From Dechloromonas sp. H13 (lineage in GTDB: Bacteria > Pseudomonadota > Gammaproteobacteria > Burkholderiales > Rhodocyclaceae): DNA of 64,000 nt. The translations under genes and the position numbers were made by a program. The notes under the pieces were generated by a model, which ran no database searches, was not told the DNA's origin, and saw nothing but the letters and a program-made list of their open reading frames with translations. Where the stretch lies: the NCBI RefSeq assembly GCF_009469615.1, contig NZ_SSXX01000004.1, positions 248,001 through 312,000 of the forward strand, given 5' to 3'. Positions 24,097-34,677 of the stretch are shown here, one piece after another. Positions within the stretch are counted from its first letter, which is position 1. Every line of letters begins with the position of its first letter.

Positions 24097-25047
24097 TTAG
24101 TCGATGAACAGCGACGAGACGGAGTCGTCGTTGCTGATGCGGCGGATGGTTTCGGCCATGATTTCGGCGACCGACAGCTGGCGGATGCGCGGACAGGCGA
24201 TGGCGTCATCGCGCAGCGGAATGGTGTCGGTGACGACCAGGGAATCGAGGTCGGAGTCGTTCAGACGATCGATCGCCGGGCCGGACAGCACCGGGTGGGT
24301 ACAGTAGGCGACGACCTGTCTGGCGCCATTTTCCTTGAGCGCGGTGGCCGCCTTGCACAGCGTGCCGGCGGTGTCGACCATGTCGTCCATGATGATGCAG
24401 GTGCGCCCTTCGACTTCGCCGATGATGTTCATGACTTCCGAGACGTTGGCCTTCGGGCGGCGCTTGTCGATGATCGCCAGGTCGCATTCGAGGCGCTTGG
24501 CCAGCGAGCGGGCGCGGACGACGCCGCCGTGGTCCGGCGAGACGACCATCGGGTTCTCGTAGTTCTGCTTGCGGATGTCGTCGAGCAGGATGGGCAGGGC
24601 GTAGATGTTGTCGACCGGAATGTCGAAGAAGCCCTGGATCTGCTCGGCGTGCAGGTCCATGGTCAGCACGCGGTCGACGCCGGAGGCGACCAGCATGTTG
24701 GCGACCAGCTTGGCGGCGATGGGCACGCGCGACGAACGCGAACGGCGGTCCTGGCGGGCGTAGCCGAAGTAGGGGATGGCGGCGGTGATGCGGCCGGCCG
24801 AGGCGCGCTTGAGCGAATCGACAATGACCAGCAGTTCCATCAGGTTGTCGTTGCATGGCGCGCAGGTCGATTGCAGCACGAAGATGTCGCGGCCGCGGAC
24901 GTGTTCCTGCAGCTCGACGCTGACTTCACCGTCGGAAAAGCGGCCGACGTTGGCGCGTCCGAGATCGACGTTGAGCTGGTTCGCAACGTCCGCCGCCAGT
25001 CGGGGGTTGGCGTTGCCGGTGAAGACCATCAGGCTGTTGTAGGCCAT
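24097..25047 (-). CDS. prs: ribose-phosphate pyrophosphokinase
   Basis: 316 aa from [18 protein letters not shown]. It makes PRPP from ribose 5-phosphate and ATP for nucleotide, His and Trp synthesis. Motifs: [22 protein letters not shown] of the ATP loop and the PRPP-binding loop [14 protein letters not shown]. The ATG at 25045-25047 has GGAGG 9 nt upstream; a GTG at 25053 is in frame but less well spaced. It lies downstream of tRNA-Gln(TTG). Confidence 0.97.
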   Translation of the reverse strand: MAYNSLMVFTGNANPRLAADVANQLNVDLGRANVGRFSDGEVSVELQEHVRGRDIFVLQSTCAPCNDNLMELLVIVDSLKRASAGRITAAIPYFGYARQDRRSRSSRVPIAAKLVANMLVASGVDRVLTMDLHAEQIQGFFDIPVDNIYALPILLDDIRKQNYENPMVVSPDHGGVVRARSLAKRLECDLAIIDKRRPKANVSEVMNIIGEVEGRTCIIMDDMVDTAGTLCKAATALKENGARQVVAYCTHPVLSGPAIDRLNDSDLDSLVVTDTIPLRDDAIACPRIRQLSVAEIMAETIRRISNDDSVSSLFID

Positions 25048-25093
25048 TTTCACATCCTCCGGGCTGTTCCTGCTCGCGTTTCGCCCGCCACAA

Positions 25094-25123
25094 TGAAAAT
25101 CGGGCAGGCTTGTGACCTGCCCG
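25094..25123 (-). terminator. hairpin between tRNA-Gln and prs
   Basis: Minus-strand CGGGCAGG/CCTGCCCG stem with a 7-nt loop, then ATTTTC. Position just 3' of the tRNA suggests a terminator or partial attenuator; the T-run is short. Confidence 0.5.
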
Positions 25124-25131
25124 AAGGAATT

Positions 25132-25208
25132 TGGCTGGGGAAGAAGGATTCGAACCTTCGAATGCCGGAATCAAAATCCGGTGCCTTGACCAACTTGGCG
25201 ACTCCCCA
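25132..25208 (-). tRNA. tRNA-Gln (anticodon TTG)
   Basis: On the minus strand TGGGGAG...TTCCCCA forms the acceptor stem with an encoded CCA end. The anticodon arm CCGGA-TTTTGAT-TCCGG has TTG at positions 34-36, and the T-arm GAAGG-TTCGAAT-CCTTC is intact. It lies between the ispE/lolB cluster and prs, the usual place in betaproteobacteria. Confidence 0.96.
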
Positions 25209-25311
25209 GCGGGACGTCTGCACGGGTTCGCGTGCGAACGAGGCGCGGATATTACAGGAGTCGCCGCAGGAAATCCAGCATTTTTAATCGGAAAAGTGCA
25301 GTGCGCCGCGA

Positions 25312-25884
25312 TCAGAAATCGCCGCGCACGGTGGTCAGGCCCAGCGCTTCCCAGTCGAGCATGCCGCCGCGGTAGTAATAGATCTTGTCGGCGGGGAAGC
25401 CGTCGCGAATCATCGCGCTCATGGCGATCGGGCTTTGCGGGCAGACCGGGCCGTTGCAGAAGGCGTAGACCTTCTTGGCCTTGCTGCAGTCCCACTTGCC
25501 GGCGGCCTTGGTGCAGCCCAGTTCGTTCAGGCGCATCGAGACTTCGGTATAGGGCATGCTGATCGAGTTGGGGATGGTGCCCTTGATGCGGTCGTCGACG
25601 ACGCGCATGTCGACGACGAGCGAATCCTTGTCGTTGAGGGCATGGAGAATCTCGATTTCGGTGACCGGATGCGTGCCCTTTTCCGGAACCAGCGCCTGCA
25701 GCCAGCCTTCGTTCTTGGCGCACGGGGTCATGACGCGGGTGATTTCGAGCGGGCCGTTGGCGGTGTTCACGACGAACTTGGTTTCCTCGCCGATGATGCG
25801 CAGCTTCTTCTTTTCCTGGGCGCCGGCGGTCTGGACGAGCGTGGCGGCCAGGAGGCAGGCGAGGGCGGCGTTGAGCAGTTTCAT
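25312..25884 (-). CDS. periplasmic rhodanese-like protein
   Basis: 190 aa with signal peptide MKLLNAALACLLAATLVQTAGAQ. LVVDMRVVDDRIKGTIPNSISMPY is the rhodanese fold, and YAFCNGPVCPQSP is the active-site loop with its Cys, followed by YYYRGGMLDWEALG. It probably carries a sulfur or handles thiol chemistry in the periplasm; the specific role is unknown. It stands alone between tRNA-Gln and ispE. Confidence 0.82.
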   Translation of the reverse strand: MKLLNAALACLLAATLVQTAGAQEKKKLRIIGEETKFVVNTANGPLEITRVMTPCAKNEGWLQALVPEKGTHPVTEIEILHALNDKDSLVVDMRVVDDRIKGTIPNSISMPYTEVSMRLNELGCTKAAGKWDCSKAKKVYAFCNGPVCPQSPIAMSAMIRDGFPADKIYYYRGGMLDWEALGLTTVRGDF

Positions 25885-25963
25885 GGTTTGTCTCCAGTAG
25901 AAAATAGTGAAAAGCTGATATAGGCCGCCAATGTAAGCCGGCCGGTACCATCAGGCAAGCCTT

Positions 25964-26824
25964 TCAGAGACTGGCGAGGGGGTGTTCCGCCAGGCCGGCG
26001 GCGATCCAGCCGGCCATGTGCGCCGGCCGGCGGGCGAAGACGGCCTCCGCTTCGGCGCGCGTCGCGAAGCTGGCGAAGACGCAGGCGCCGGAGCCGGTCA
26101 TCAGCGCCGCCGGGGCGTGCTGGCGGAGCCAGGCGAGGTGTTCGGCGACCGCCGGAAACCTGGCGCAGGCGACCGGTTCGAGGTCGTTGCGGCCGTCGCC
26201 GTGACGCCAGTCGGCGGGACGGATCGGCGGCGTGTCGCGGCACAGTTCGGGGGCGCCGAAAATGGCCGCGGTCGGGACGTTGACCGCGGGATGCAGCACG
26301 AGATAGCACGCCGCCGGCAGGTCGACATCGGTAAAGGCTTCGCCGACGCCCTCGGCGAAGGTGTTGCGGCCGTGCACGAAGACCGGCACGTCGGCGCCGA
26401 GCGCGAGGCCGAGCTTCTCCAGTTCGCCGCGCCCGAGCCCGGTCTGCCACAGGTGGTCGAGGGCGAGCAGCACCGTGGCGGCGTCCGACGAGCCGCCACC
26501 GAGGCCGCCGCCCATCGGCAGCTGCTTCTCGAGATGGATGGTGGCGCCCTGACGACAGCCGGTGGCCTGCTGCAGCAGCCGGGCGGCACGGACGGTGAGG
26601 TCGCTGTCCGGGGCGACGCCCGGGGTCGGCGTCGCCAGCACGATGGCGCTGTCGGCGCGCGGGGCGAAGCGCAGCGTGTCGGCGCGGTCGATGAAGCGAA
26701 AGACGGTCTGCAGCAGGTGGTAACCGTCGGCGCGGCGCCCGATCACGTGCAGGAACAGGTTGAGCTTGGCAGGCGCCGGCCAGACGCTGTCCCAGTCCCA
26801 GCGGCTCACGGCGATACCCGCCAT
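25964..26824 (-). CDS. ispE: 4-diphosphocytidyl-2-C-methyl-D-erythritol kinase
   Basis: 286 aa from MAGIAVSRWDWDSVWPAPAKLNLFL. GHMP kinase motifs: PAPAKLNLFLHV, LPMGGGLGGGSSDAA (ATP loop) and LMTGSGACVFA. It phosphorylates CDP-ME in the MEP isoprenoid pathway. The start at 26824 overlaps lolB by 19 nt; the longer frame to 27457 is shadow. Order lolB-ispE-tRNA-prs is typical of the group. Confidence 0.96.
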   Translation of the reverse strand: MAGIAVSRWDWDSVWPAPAKLNLFLHVIGRRADGYHLLQTVFRFIDRADTLRFAPRADSAIVLATPTPGVAPDSDLTVRAARLLQQATGCRQGATIHLEKQLPMGGGLGGGSSDAATVLLALDHLWQTGLGRGELEKLGLALGADVPVFVHGRNTFAEGVGEAFTDVDLPAACYLVLHPAVNVPTAAIFGAPELCRDTPPIRPADWRHGDGRNDLEPVACARFPAVAEHLAWLRQHAPAALMTGSGACVFASFATRAEAEAVFARRPAHMAGWIAAGLAEHPLASL

Positions 26825-27372
26825 TCCTCGATGCGCAGGCGGAGTTCGATTTCGTCGGCGCGGCGCAGCGTGACGCGCTCGGGCAGGGCGTCCGGCGCTT
26901 CGTCGGCGTAGGCGTAGTCGACCAGCCAGCCGGCTGCGGCCAGGCGCAGCGGACGTCCGCCGGCGTCCTTTTCGAGCTTGCCGCCGCCGCGGCCAAGCAG
27001 CCAGGCCGGCAATTGCCGGATGGGCAGGCGCTGGCCGGTGACCTCCGCCATCAGCGCATCGGCGTCGGCCGCTTCGCGGGTCTGGCCGTCGGCGGTGCGC
27101 AGGCGCGACAGAGTGGGGGTAGCGTCGATTTCGGCGACGGCGGCGCCGAGCGGGCTGGAGATCAGGATGCGGTCGTTGCCATTTTTGTGCTCCCAGGCGA
27201 GTCGACCGCCGCTGCTTTCCGGCGCTCGGTCGGCCAGGCTGATGCGCAGGGCGAAGCGCGCGTCGAGGGCGAAGTCGCGGACTTCGGCGCGCGCCGGCAA
27301 CGCCGGCGGCGGCGTCGTGGCGCAGGCCGCCAGCAGGCCGCAGGCGAGCGGCAGGGCGAAGCGCAGGCTCAA
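26806..27372 (-). CDS. lolB: outer-membrane lipoprotein insertion protein LolB
   Basis: 188 aa with lipobox LLAAC (Cys16), so anchored in the outer membrane. The LolB pattern is visible: FALDARFALRIS, SSGGRLAWEHKNGNDRILISSPLG and LPAWLLGRG. It receives lipoproteins from LolA and inserts them. It overlaps the TPR gene upstream by 4 nt and ispE downstream by 19 nt. Confidence 0.9.
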   Translation of the reverse strand: MSLRFALPLACGLLAACATTPPPALPARAEVRDFALDARFALRISLADRAPESSGGRLAWEHKNGNDRILISSPLGAAVAEIDATPTLSRLRTADGQTREAADADALMAEVTGQRLPIRQLPAWLLGRGGGKLEKDAGGRPLRLAAAGWLVDYAYADEAPDALPERVTLRRADEIELRLRIEEWRVSP

Positions 27373-29075
27373 GGCAGGAATTTTTTCGCGGCGCCGGCCA
27401 GCACTTCGTTGTCCGGGAATTTCCTGACCGCCTCGCTGAGCACGCGCGCCGCTTCATCCTTGCGGCCCATGGTCCACAGTACCTCGCCGAGATGGGCGGC
27501 GATTTCCGGGTCGGCCTTGATGCCGTAGGCGGTTTCGAGGGTCTTCAGCGCTTCCGGCAGCTTGCCCTGGCGGAACAGCACCCAGCCCATGCTGTCCATG
27601 ATGAAAGGGTCGTCGGGTGCCAGCTTGAGGGCACGGGCAATCAGGTCCTGCGCCTCGGCGAGGCGGATGTTGCGATCGGCCAGCGAATAGCCGAGCGCGT
27701 TGAGCGCGTGGGCATGCTCCGGCTTCAAGGCGAGCAGGCGCCGCAGGTGCATTTCCATGACCTCGGGCTTGCCCTGGCGTTCGGCGGTAAGCGCCGTTTC
27801 ATAGAGCAGTTCCGGGTTGTCCGGGTACTTGGCGAGCGCGGCCTCGAGCACGGCGTAGCCCTGTTCGCCGCGGCCGGCCTCGCGCAGCAGCTGCGCTTCG
27901 GCAATCGCCAGCTGGGCCTGTTCGGCCGGGCTGCCGCCACGCGTCGCGTGCAGCAGTTCGCGCGCTTCCTCCGGCTTACCCTGCTGCAGCAGGATCTGCG
28001 CAGCCCGGGCACGGGCGGCGATGTACTGGTCGCCGGCGGTGACCTGGCGGAAATGTGCGAGGGCCGCTTCCGGCTTCTTCTGCTCCTCGTCGAGCTGGCC
28101 GAGGAAGAAATGGACGGTGCTCTTGTCCGGGAAATCCGACTTCAGCAGCCTTTCGAGCTGCGCGCGGCCGGTGACGGTGTCACCCTGCTGCAGCGCCAGC
28201 ATGGCGACCGGGTAGATCACTTCCGGATTGTCGGGGTGATCCTTGAGCAGGCGGTCGAAGTGCACCCGCGCCTCGTCGTACCGGCGCTCGCTGATCAGCA
28301 GGCGGGCCAGGGTCAGGCGCGCGTCGCGGGCGTCGGGGTTGGCGGCGACGAACTCGCTCAGGCTTTCGAGCGCGGTGGCATTGGACTGCCGTGCCTGGAA
28401 CTGCGCCCAGGCTAGGGCGGCGGCCTCCCAGTCGGGGCGCAGCTGCAGGGCTTTCTGGAATTCGCTCTGGGCGCGCATCGGGTCGTCGGCATTGGCGGCG
28501 GCGAGACCCATCGCGAAATGCGCTTCCGGCATCTCGGCGTAGGGGGCGGCCACGCGGTCGATCAGCCGTTGCACCGCCTTCTTGTCGGGGTGACGGCTGA
28601 GCATCCGGTTCAGGTGCATCAGGTTGTTGGGCAGGCCGGCCTTGTCCTGCTCGAGCAGCTTGGCGAGCTGCGGCGCGAGGTCGTCGATGCGGTTGGACAG
28701 CAGCAGCAGCGAGGATTCGGTCTGCCGGGCCTGGGTCGACTCGGGATCGACCTGCAGCCAGAGGCGGGTCAGTTCGAGCGCCAGGTCGTAGTGCCGGGCG
28801 CCGGCGGCGACTTCGGTGGCGCGCGCGATGACGGCCGGGTCGCGGGTGCGGCGGGCGAGATCGGCCCAGGCGCTGACGCCGAGTTCGGTATCGCCGCGCT
28901 GCAGCGCCAGATCGGCGAGGATGGACTGGAAAACGGTGCGGGCGAGCAGGTCCTCGGGGCCGTAGGTTGCGGTCGACTGCTTGCGGGGCGGCTTTTTCGC
29001 CGGCGCCGGGTCGGCAGCATGAAGCGGCCCGGCAAGGGCCAGGGCGAGGGTGGCGAGGATCAGCTTCTTGGACAT
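27369..29075 (-). CDS. tetratricopeptide repeat protein
   Basis: 568 aa with signal peptide MSKKLILATLALALAGPLHA, so periplasmic or surface-exposed. About 12 degenerate TPR/Sel1-like helical repeats (for example DPMRAQSEFQKALQLRPDWEAA, KPEHAHALNALGYSLADRNI) cover residues 60-560. It likely acts as a scaffold; partners unknown. It is first in a TPR-lolB-ispE operon and divergent from mutM. Confidence 0.88.
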   Translation of the reverse strand: MSKKLILATLALALAGPLHAADPAPAKKPPRKQSTATYGPEDLLARTVFQSILADLALQRGDTELGVSAWADLARRTRDPAVIARATEVAAGARHYDLALELTRLWLQVDPESTQARQTESSLLLLSNRIDDLAPQLAKLLEQDKAGLPNNLMHLNRMLSRHPDKKAVQRLIDRVAAPYAEMPEAHFAMGLAAANADDPMRAQSEFQKALQLRPDWEAAALAWAQFQARQSNATALESLSEFVAANPDARDARLTLARLLISERRYDEARVHFDRLLKDHPDNPEVIYPVAMLALQQGDTVTGRAQLERLLKSDFPDKSTVHFFLGQLDEEQKKPEAALAHFRQVTAGDQYIAARARAAQILLQQGKPEEARELLHATRGGSPAEQAQLAIAEAQLLREAGRGEQGYAVLEAALAKYPDNPELLYETALTAERQGKPEVMEMHLRRLLALKPEHAHALNALGYSLADRNIRLAEAQDLIARALKLAPDDPFIMDSMGWVLFRQGKLPEALKTLETAYGIKADPEIAAHLGEVLWTMGRKDEAARVLSEAVRKFPDNEVLAGAAKKFLP

Positions 29076-29164
29076 GGACTGCTTTCAGTCGTGGATCGCA
29101 CGTTGGATCGCGCAAAGTCTGCTAAGTTTGCGATGTTATTGGGGATTGCCCGGAGGGACAAGCG

Positions 29165-29989
29165 ATGCCGGAATTGCCGGAGGTCGAGGTTTGCCGGCGC
29201 GGACTGCAGCCGGAGGTCGAGGGACGGACCCTGCTCGGCGCCGTCGTGCGCGCGCCGCGCCTGCGTTTGCCGCTGCCTGCCGCGCTCGGCGAGACGCTGG
29301 CCGGGCAGCGGGTGGCCGCCGTGCGCCGGCGCGGCAAGTACCTCCTGCTCGACTGCCGCGGCGGGGGCGAGGATGGCTGCCTGATCATCCACCTCGGGAT
29401 GTCGGGCAACCTGCGGTTCGTGCCGCCCGATGCGCCGCCCGGCAAGCACGACCACGTCGACCTGCTGTTCGCCGGGCAGACGCTGCGCTTCGCCGACCCG
29501 CGGCGCTTCGGCGTGGTCCTCTGGCAGGCGGCGGAGGCGCCGCCGCATCCGTTGCTGGCGGTGCTCGGCATCGAGCCGCTGGGCGACGAATTCACGGCCG
29601 ACTGGCTGTTCGCGGCGACGCGGCGGCGGGCCGGACCGATCAAGCCGCTGTTGATGGACAGTCATCTGGTGGTCGGCATCGGCAACATCTACGCCTCGGA
29701 AAGCCTGTTTCGCGCCGGCATTTCGCCCCTGCGCGCGGCCAACCGGATCAGCCGCGAACGCTACAAACGCCTGGTGCCGGCCATCCGCCAGACCCTGGCG
29801 GATGCCATCGCGGCCGGCGGCAGCAGCATCCGCGACTATGTGCACAGCGACGGCGGGGCCGGCTGCTTCCAGGTCGAGTGCGCCGTCTACGACCGCGCCG
29901 GGGCGCCGTGCCGGCGCTGCGCCGGGGTCGTCCGGCAGGTGCGGCAGGGCGGCCGCTCGACCTTCTACTGTCCTGCGTGCCAACATTGA
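29165..29989 (+). CDS. mutM: formamidopyrimidine-DNA glycosylase
   Basis: 274 aa. MPELPEVEV supplies the catalytic Pro2 and Glu3, GKYLLLD the Lys57 region, and the C-terminal zinc finger reads CRRCAGVVRQVRQGGRSTFYCPACQ. The enzyme removes oxidised purines such as 8-oxoG in base-excision repair. CCGGAGGGACAAGCG precedes the ATG. Confidence 0.97.
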   Translation: MPELPEVEVCRRGLQPEVEGRTLLGAVVRAPRLRLPLPAALGETLAGQRVAAVRRRGKYLLLDCRGGGEDGCLIIHLGMSGNLRFVPPDAPPGKHDHVDLLFAGQTLRFADPRRFGVVLWQAAEAPPHPLLAVLGIEPLGDEFTADWLFAATRRRAGPIKPLLMDSHLVVGIGNIYASESLFRAGISPLRAANRISRERYKRLVPAIRQTLADAIAAGGSSIRDYVHSDGGAGCFQVECAVYDRAGAPCRRCAGVVRQVRQGGRSTFYCPACQH

Positions 29990-30052
29990 AATCCTGCTGC
30001 AAGTCCATGTTTTCGTGCTAAATTGAACCATCTTCCGCGACCGCCGACTGCC

Positions 30053-31999
30053 ATGACCCTTGCCCACCAATTTGCTGCCTACACCGAATGGCGCTCGCGC
30101 CTGTCCGCCAATATCGGCGAATTCCAGGGCTGGCTCGCCGCCAACGAGTTGTCGGACGCGCAGACCGACCTCAGCCTGACCCGGCTGCTCGAGCGCCTGC
30201 GCGAGGATCGCCTGAACGTCGCCTTCGTCGCCGAGTTTTCTCGCGGCAAGTCGGAACTGATCAACGCCATCTTCTTCGCCGACTACGGTAACCGCATCCT
30301 GCCCTCGTCGGCCGGCCGCACGACGATGTGCCCGACCGAGCTGTTCTGCGATCCGGACAAGACGCCGCGCATCGAACTGCTGGCGATCCAGACGCGCGCC
30401 GCCAACGGCAGCGTCAGCGAATACAAGCGCTACCCCGAGGAGTGGTTCATGGTGCCGCTCGACGTGGAGTCGGCGGACGTCATGCAGGAGGCGCTGCGCC
30501 ATGTCAGCGAAACGATCCGGGTGACGCCCGAGGAGGCCGGACGCCTCGGCTTCGAGATCGGCGAGCGGGCGAGCGACCTCTACCGGCCGGGTCCCGACGG
30601 CCTGGTCGAAATCCCGCGCTGGCGGCACGCGCTGATCAATTTTCCGCACCCGCTGCTCAAGCAGGGCCTCGTCATCCTCGACACGCCGGGCCTCAACGCC
30701 ATCGGCGCCGAACCCGAGCTGACCCTGTCGTTGCTGCCCAACGCGCATGCCGTCCTCTTCATCCTCGCCGCCGATACCGGCGTCACCCAGTCCGACCTGA
30801 CGATCTGGAAGGAGCATATCGGCGATGGCGGCACCGCCAAGCGCGGGCGGGTCGTCGTGCTGAACAAGATCGACGGCCAGTGGGACGAACTGAAGTCGGC
30901 CGCCGAGGTCGATGCCGAAATCGGCCGCCAGGTCGATTCCTGCGCGGCGATCCTCGGCCTGCCCGAGCGCCAGATCTTTCCAGTGTCGGCGCAGAAGGGG
31001 CTGGTCGCCAAGATCAACGGCGACGCGGCGCTGCTCGACCGGAGCCGCCTGCCCGTCCTCGAGGCGGCATTGTCGGACGAACTGATCCCGGCCAAGCAGG
31101 ATATCGTCCGCGACAGCACCGACTGCGAATTCGGCGAAGTCAGCCTGCGCGTGCGCGGCCTGCTCGAATCGCGCCTCGCCAGCCTGCGCGAGCAGCTGAC
31201 CGAACTGATCGAACTGCGCGGCAAGAACAAGGGCGTCGTCGAGTACATGATGGGCAAGGTGCGTTCCGACAAGGACGAATTCGAGGCCGGCCTGCAGCGC
31301 TACTACGCGGTGCGCAGCGTGTTCTCGACCCTGACCAACAACCTGTTCGCCCATCTCGGCCTCGATGCCCTGCGCCACCTGACCCATGAAACCCGCAGCG
31401 CGATGCTGGAGGCGAGCTTTTCGACGACGCTGTCCGACGCGATGGGCGGCTTTTTCGGCCGTTCGCGCTACGCGCTGGCCAAGTCGGCCGGCGAGATCGG
31501 CGAGATCCAGAACATGATGGAGGCGATCTACAAGAAGTTCTCCGTCGAGCACGGGCTCAAGCTCGGCACCCCGGCGGCCTTCTCGCTGCTGCGCTACGAG
31601 AAGGAGCTGGATCGCCTGGAAGGCTGGTGCAACACGCATCTCAACACGATGCGCAGCCTGCTGACCACCGACAAGAAGCACCTCACGCAGAGATTCTTCG
31701 AGGAGGTCGCGCTGCAGGTGCGGCGCGCCTTCGAGCGGGCCAACAAGGATGCGGAAACCTGGCTGCGGGCGATCATGGCGCCGATGGAAACGCAGGTGCG
31801 CGAGCACCAGATTCAGCTCAGGCGCCGCCTGGAAAGCATCAAGCGCATCCACCAGGCGACCGATACGCTGGAAGAGCGCATCAGCGAACTGGAAAGCATC
31901 GAGCAGAGCCTGCTGCAACAGATCCAGGCGCTCGAAGGGGTGGTCGGGCGGGTGCGGGAAATGCTCCTGCCGCCGGCGGCGCAACTGCGGGCCGCCTGA
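30053..31999 (+). CDS. dynamin-family GTPase
   Basis: 648 aa from MTLAHQFAAYTEWRSRL; the frame begins at 30023 but this start is cleaner. G1 loop AEFSRGKSELINAIFF (near residue 62), G3 DTPGLNAIG and G4 LNKID identify a bacterial dynamin-like large GTPase. The remaining two thirds are helical with a predicted stalk and coiled-coil C-terminus (EERISELESIEQSLLQQIQALE). Such proteins remodel membranes or bind the cell envelope; the role here is unknown. A terminator follows. Confidence 0.88.
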   Translation: MTLAHQFAAYTEWRSRLSANIGEFQGWLAANELSDAQTDLSLTRLLERLREDRLNVAFVAEFSRGKSELINAIFFADYGNRILPSSAGRTTMCPTELFCDPDKTPRIELLAIQTRAANGSVSEYKRYPEEWFMVPLDVESADVMQEALRHVSETIRVTPEEAGRLGFEIGERASDLYRPGPDGLVEIPRWRHALINFPHPLLKQGLVILDTPGLNAIGAEPELTLSLLPNAHAVLFILAADTGVTQSDLTIWKEHIGDGGTAKRGRVVVLNKIDGQWDELKSAAEVDAEIGRQVDSCAAILGLPERQIFPVSAQKGLVAKINGDAALLDRSRLPVLEAALSDELIPAKQDIVRDSTDCEFGEVSLRVRGLLESRLASLREQLTELIELRGKNKGVVEYMMGKVRSDKDEFEAGLQRYYAVRSVFSTLTNNLFAHLGLDALRHLTHETRSAMLEASFSTTLSDAMGGFFGRSRYALAKSAGEIGEIQNMMEAIYKKFSVEHGLKLGTPAAFSLLRYEKELDRLEGWCNTHLNTMRSLLTTDKKHLTQRFFEEVALQVRRAFERANKDAETWLRAIMAPMETQVREHQIQLRRRLESIKRIHQATDTLEERISELESIEQSLLQQIQALEGVVGRVREMLLPPAAQLRAA

Positions 32000-32022
32000 T
32001 CCGGCCGTCTGCGGTCGACAAC

Positions 32023-32053
32023 AAAAAACCCGCGAATTTCGCGGGTTTTTTTT
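32023..32053. terminator. Rho-independent terminator between convergent genes
   Basis: AAAAAACCCGCGAA-TTTCGCGGGTTTTTTTT, with T-runs on both strands; it ends the dynamin gene on plus and the ferredoxin gene on minus. Confidence 0.88.
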
Positions 32054-32070
32054 GCGGGGCTGCGCGAGGC

Positions 32071-33377
<1,307 letters not shown>

Positions 33378-33381
<4 letters not shown>

Positions 33382-34673
33382 TCGGCGGCGACCGTGACCG
33401 TCATCAGGTCGGCCGCCCGTACGCGCCGGGAAAAAGCCTGTTTCACATAGTCGACCGTAACCGCCTGGACCTTTTCCTGGTAGCGGTCGAGCCAGTCGAG
33501 CGGTAGGCCGTAGAAGCCGATGACGGCGACGTTGTCGAGGATCTTCTTGTTGCTGTCGAGGCGCAGCGGGAAGCTGCCGGTCAGGTTGGCCTTGGCCGCC
33601 GCCAGTTCCTCGCCGCTCGGGCCGTCCTTCAGGAAGCCGTCGAGCACGTCGCGCGTCAGCTTGATCGCGTCCTTCGCCTGCGAGCGTTTGGTCTGCAGGC
33701 CGATCTGGAACGGCCCGGTCTGCCTGAGCGGCGAGAAGTAGCTGTAGACACTGTAGGCGTAGCCGCGCTTGTCGCGCACTTCCTTCATCAGGCGCGAGAC
33801 GAAGCCGCCGCCGCCCAGCGTGTAGTTGCCGACCAGCAGCGGGAAGAAATCCGGGTTGCCGCGCTCGATCGCCGGCAGGCCGATCAGCACGTGCGCCTGG
33901 CTGGCCGGGTGGGCGAGGGCGACGGTCTTGCCGGGTGCGACGACCGGCGGCGCCGGCAAGGTCGCGGCGGCACCGGCCGGCAATCCGGCGCCCAGCGACT
34001 CGGCGATTTTTTCGGCGTCGCCGCGCGAGATGTCGCCGACCAGCGTGATGCTCGCGTTGGCGGCGGTGTAGTAGCGGGCATGGTGGGCCACGAGGTCGTC
34101 GCGGGTCAGCGCCGCGACCGATTCGGGCGTCGCCTGCCGGCCATAGGGGTGTGCCGGATAGAGGGCGCCCCAGAAGGCCTTGCCGGCGATGGCGTCGGGG
34201 CGCGTCATGGCTTCCTTGAGGCCGGCGACGGTGCGCGCGCGTTCGCGGTCGACGATGGTGGCGTCGAAGCGCGGCGCCTGCAGCACGTTCTTCAGGATGT
34301 CGATCGCCGCGTTACGCTTTTCGGGCGTCGCCAGGGTGCGCACGGCGACGCTGGCGCGGTCGGTGTCGGCGCCGCCGCCAAGCGTGGCGCCAATGTCGGC
34401 GAGCTGCTCGGCGATGGCGGTTTCGTCACGCGTGCCGGCGCCGAGATCGAGGGTTGCGCGGGTCAGTGCCGCGGTGCCCGATTTGCCGGCCGGATCGAAC
34501 ATCGAGCCGGCGGCGAAATCGACCTGCACGTCGAGGATGGGCAGCACCCGGCTTTCGACGAAGTAGACGCGGGCGCCGCTCGGCGCCACCCAGTGTTCGA
34601 TCTTGACGCCGGCCAGCGCGGCCTGGGCGGCGAGCAGGGCGATTGCTGCGGTCAACAGTTTTTTCATGGTCAT
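33378..34673 (-). CDS. M16 peptidase-like protein, inactive partner
   Basis: 431 aa with signal peptide MKKLLTAAIALLAAQAALA. It has the M16 beta-alpha layout (AGSMFDPAGKSGTAALTRATLDLGAG, then NYTLGGGGFVSRLMKEVRDKRGYAYSV) but lacks the HxxEH zinc motif. With the active subunit upstream it forms the usual two-gene periplasmic M16 pair. ATG at 34671-34673; a second ATG at 34665-34667 is also possible. Confidence 0.9.
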
Positions 34674-34677
34674 TTTC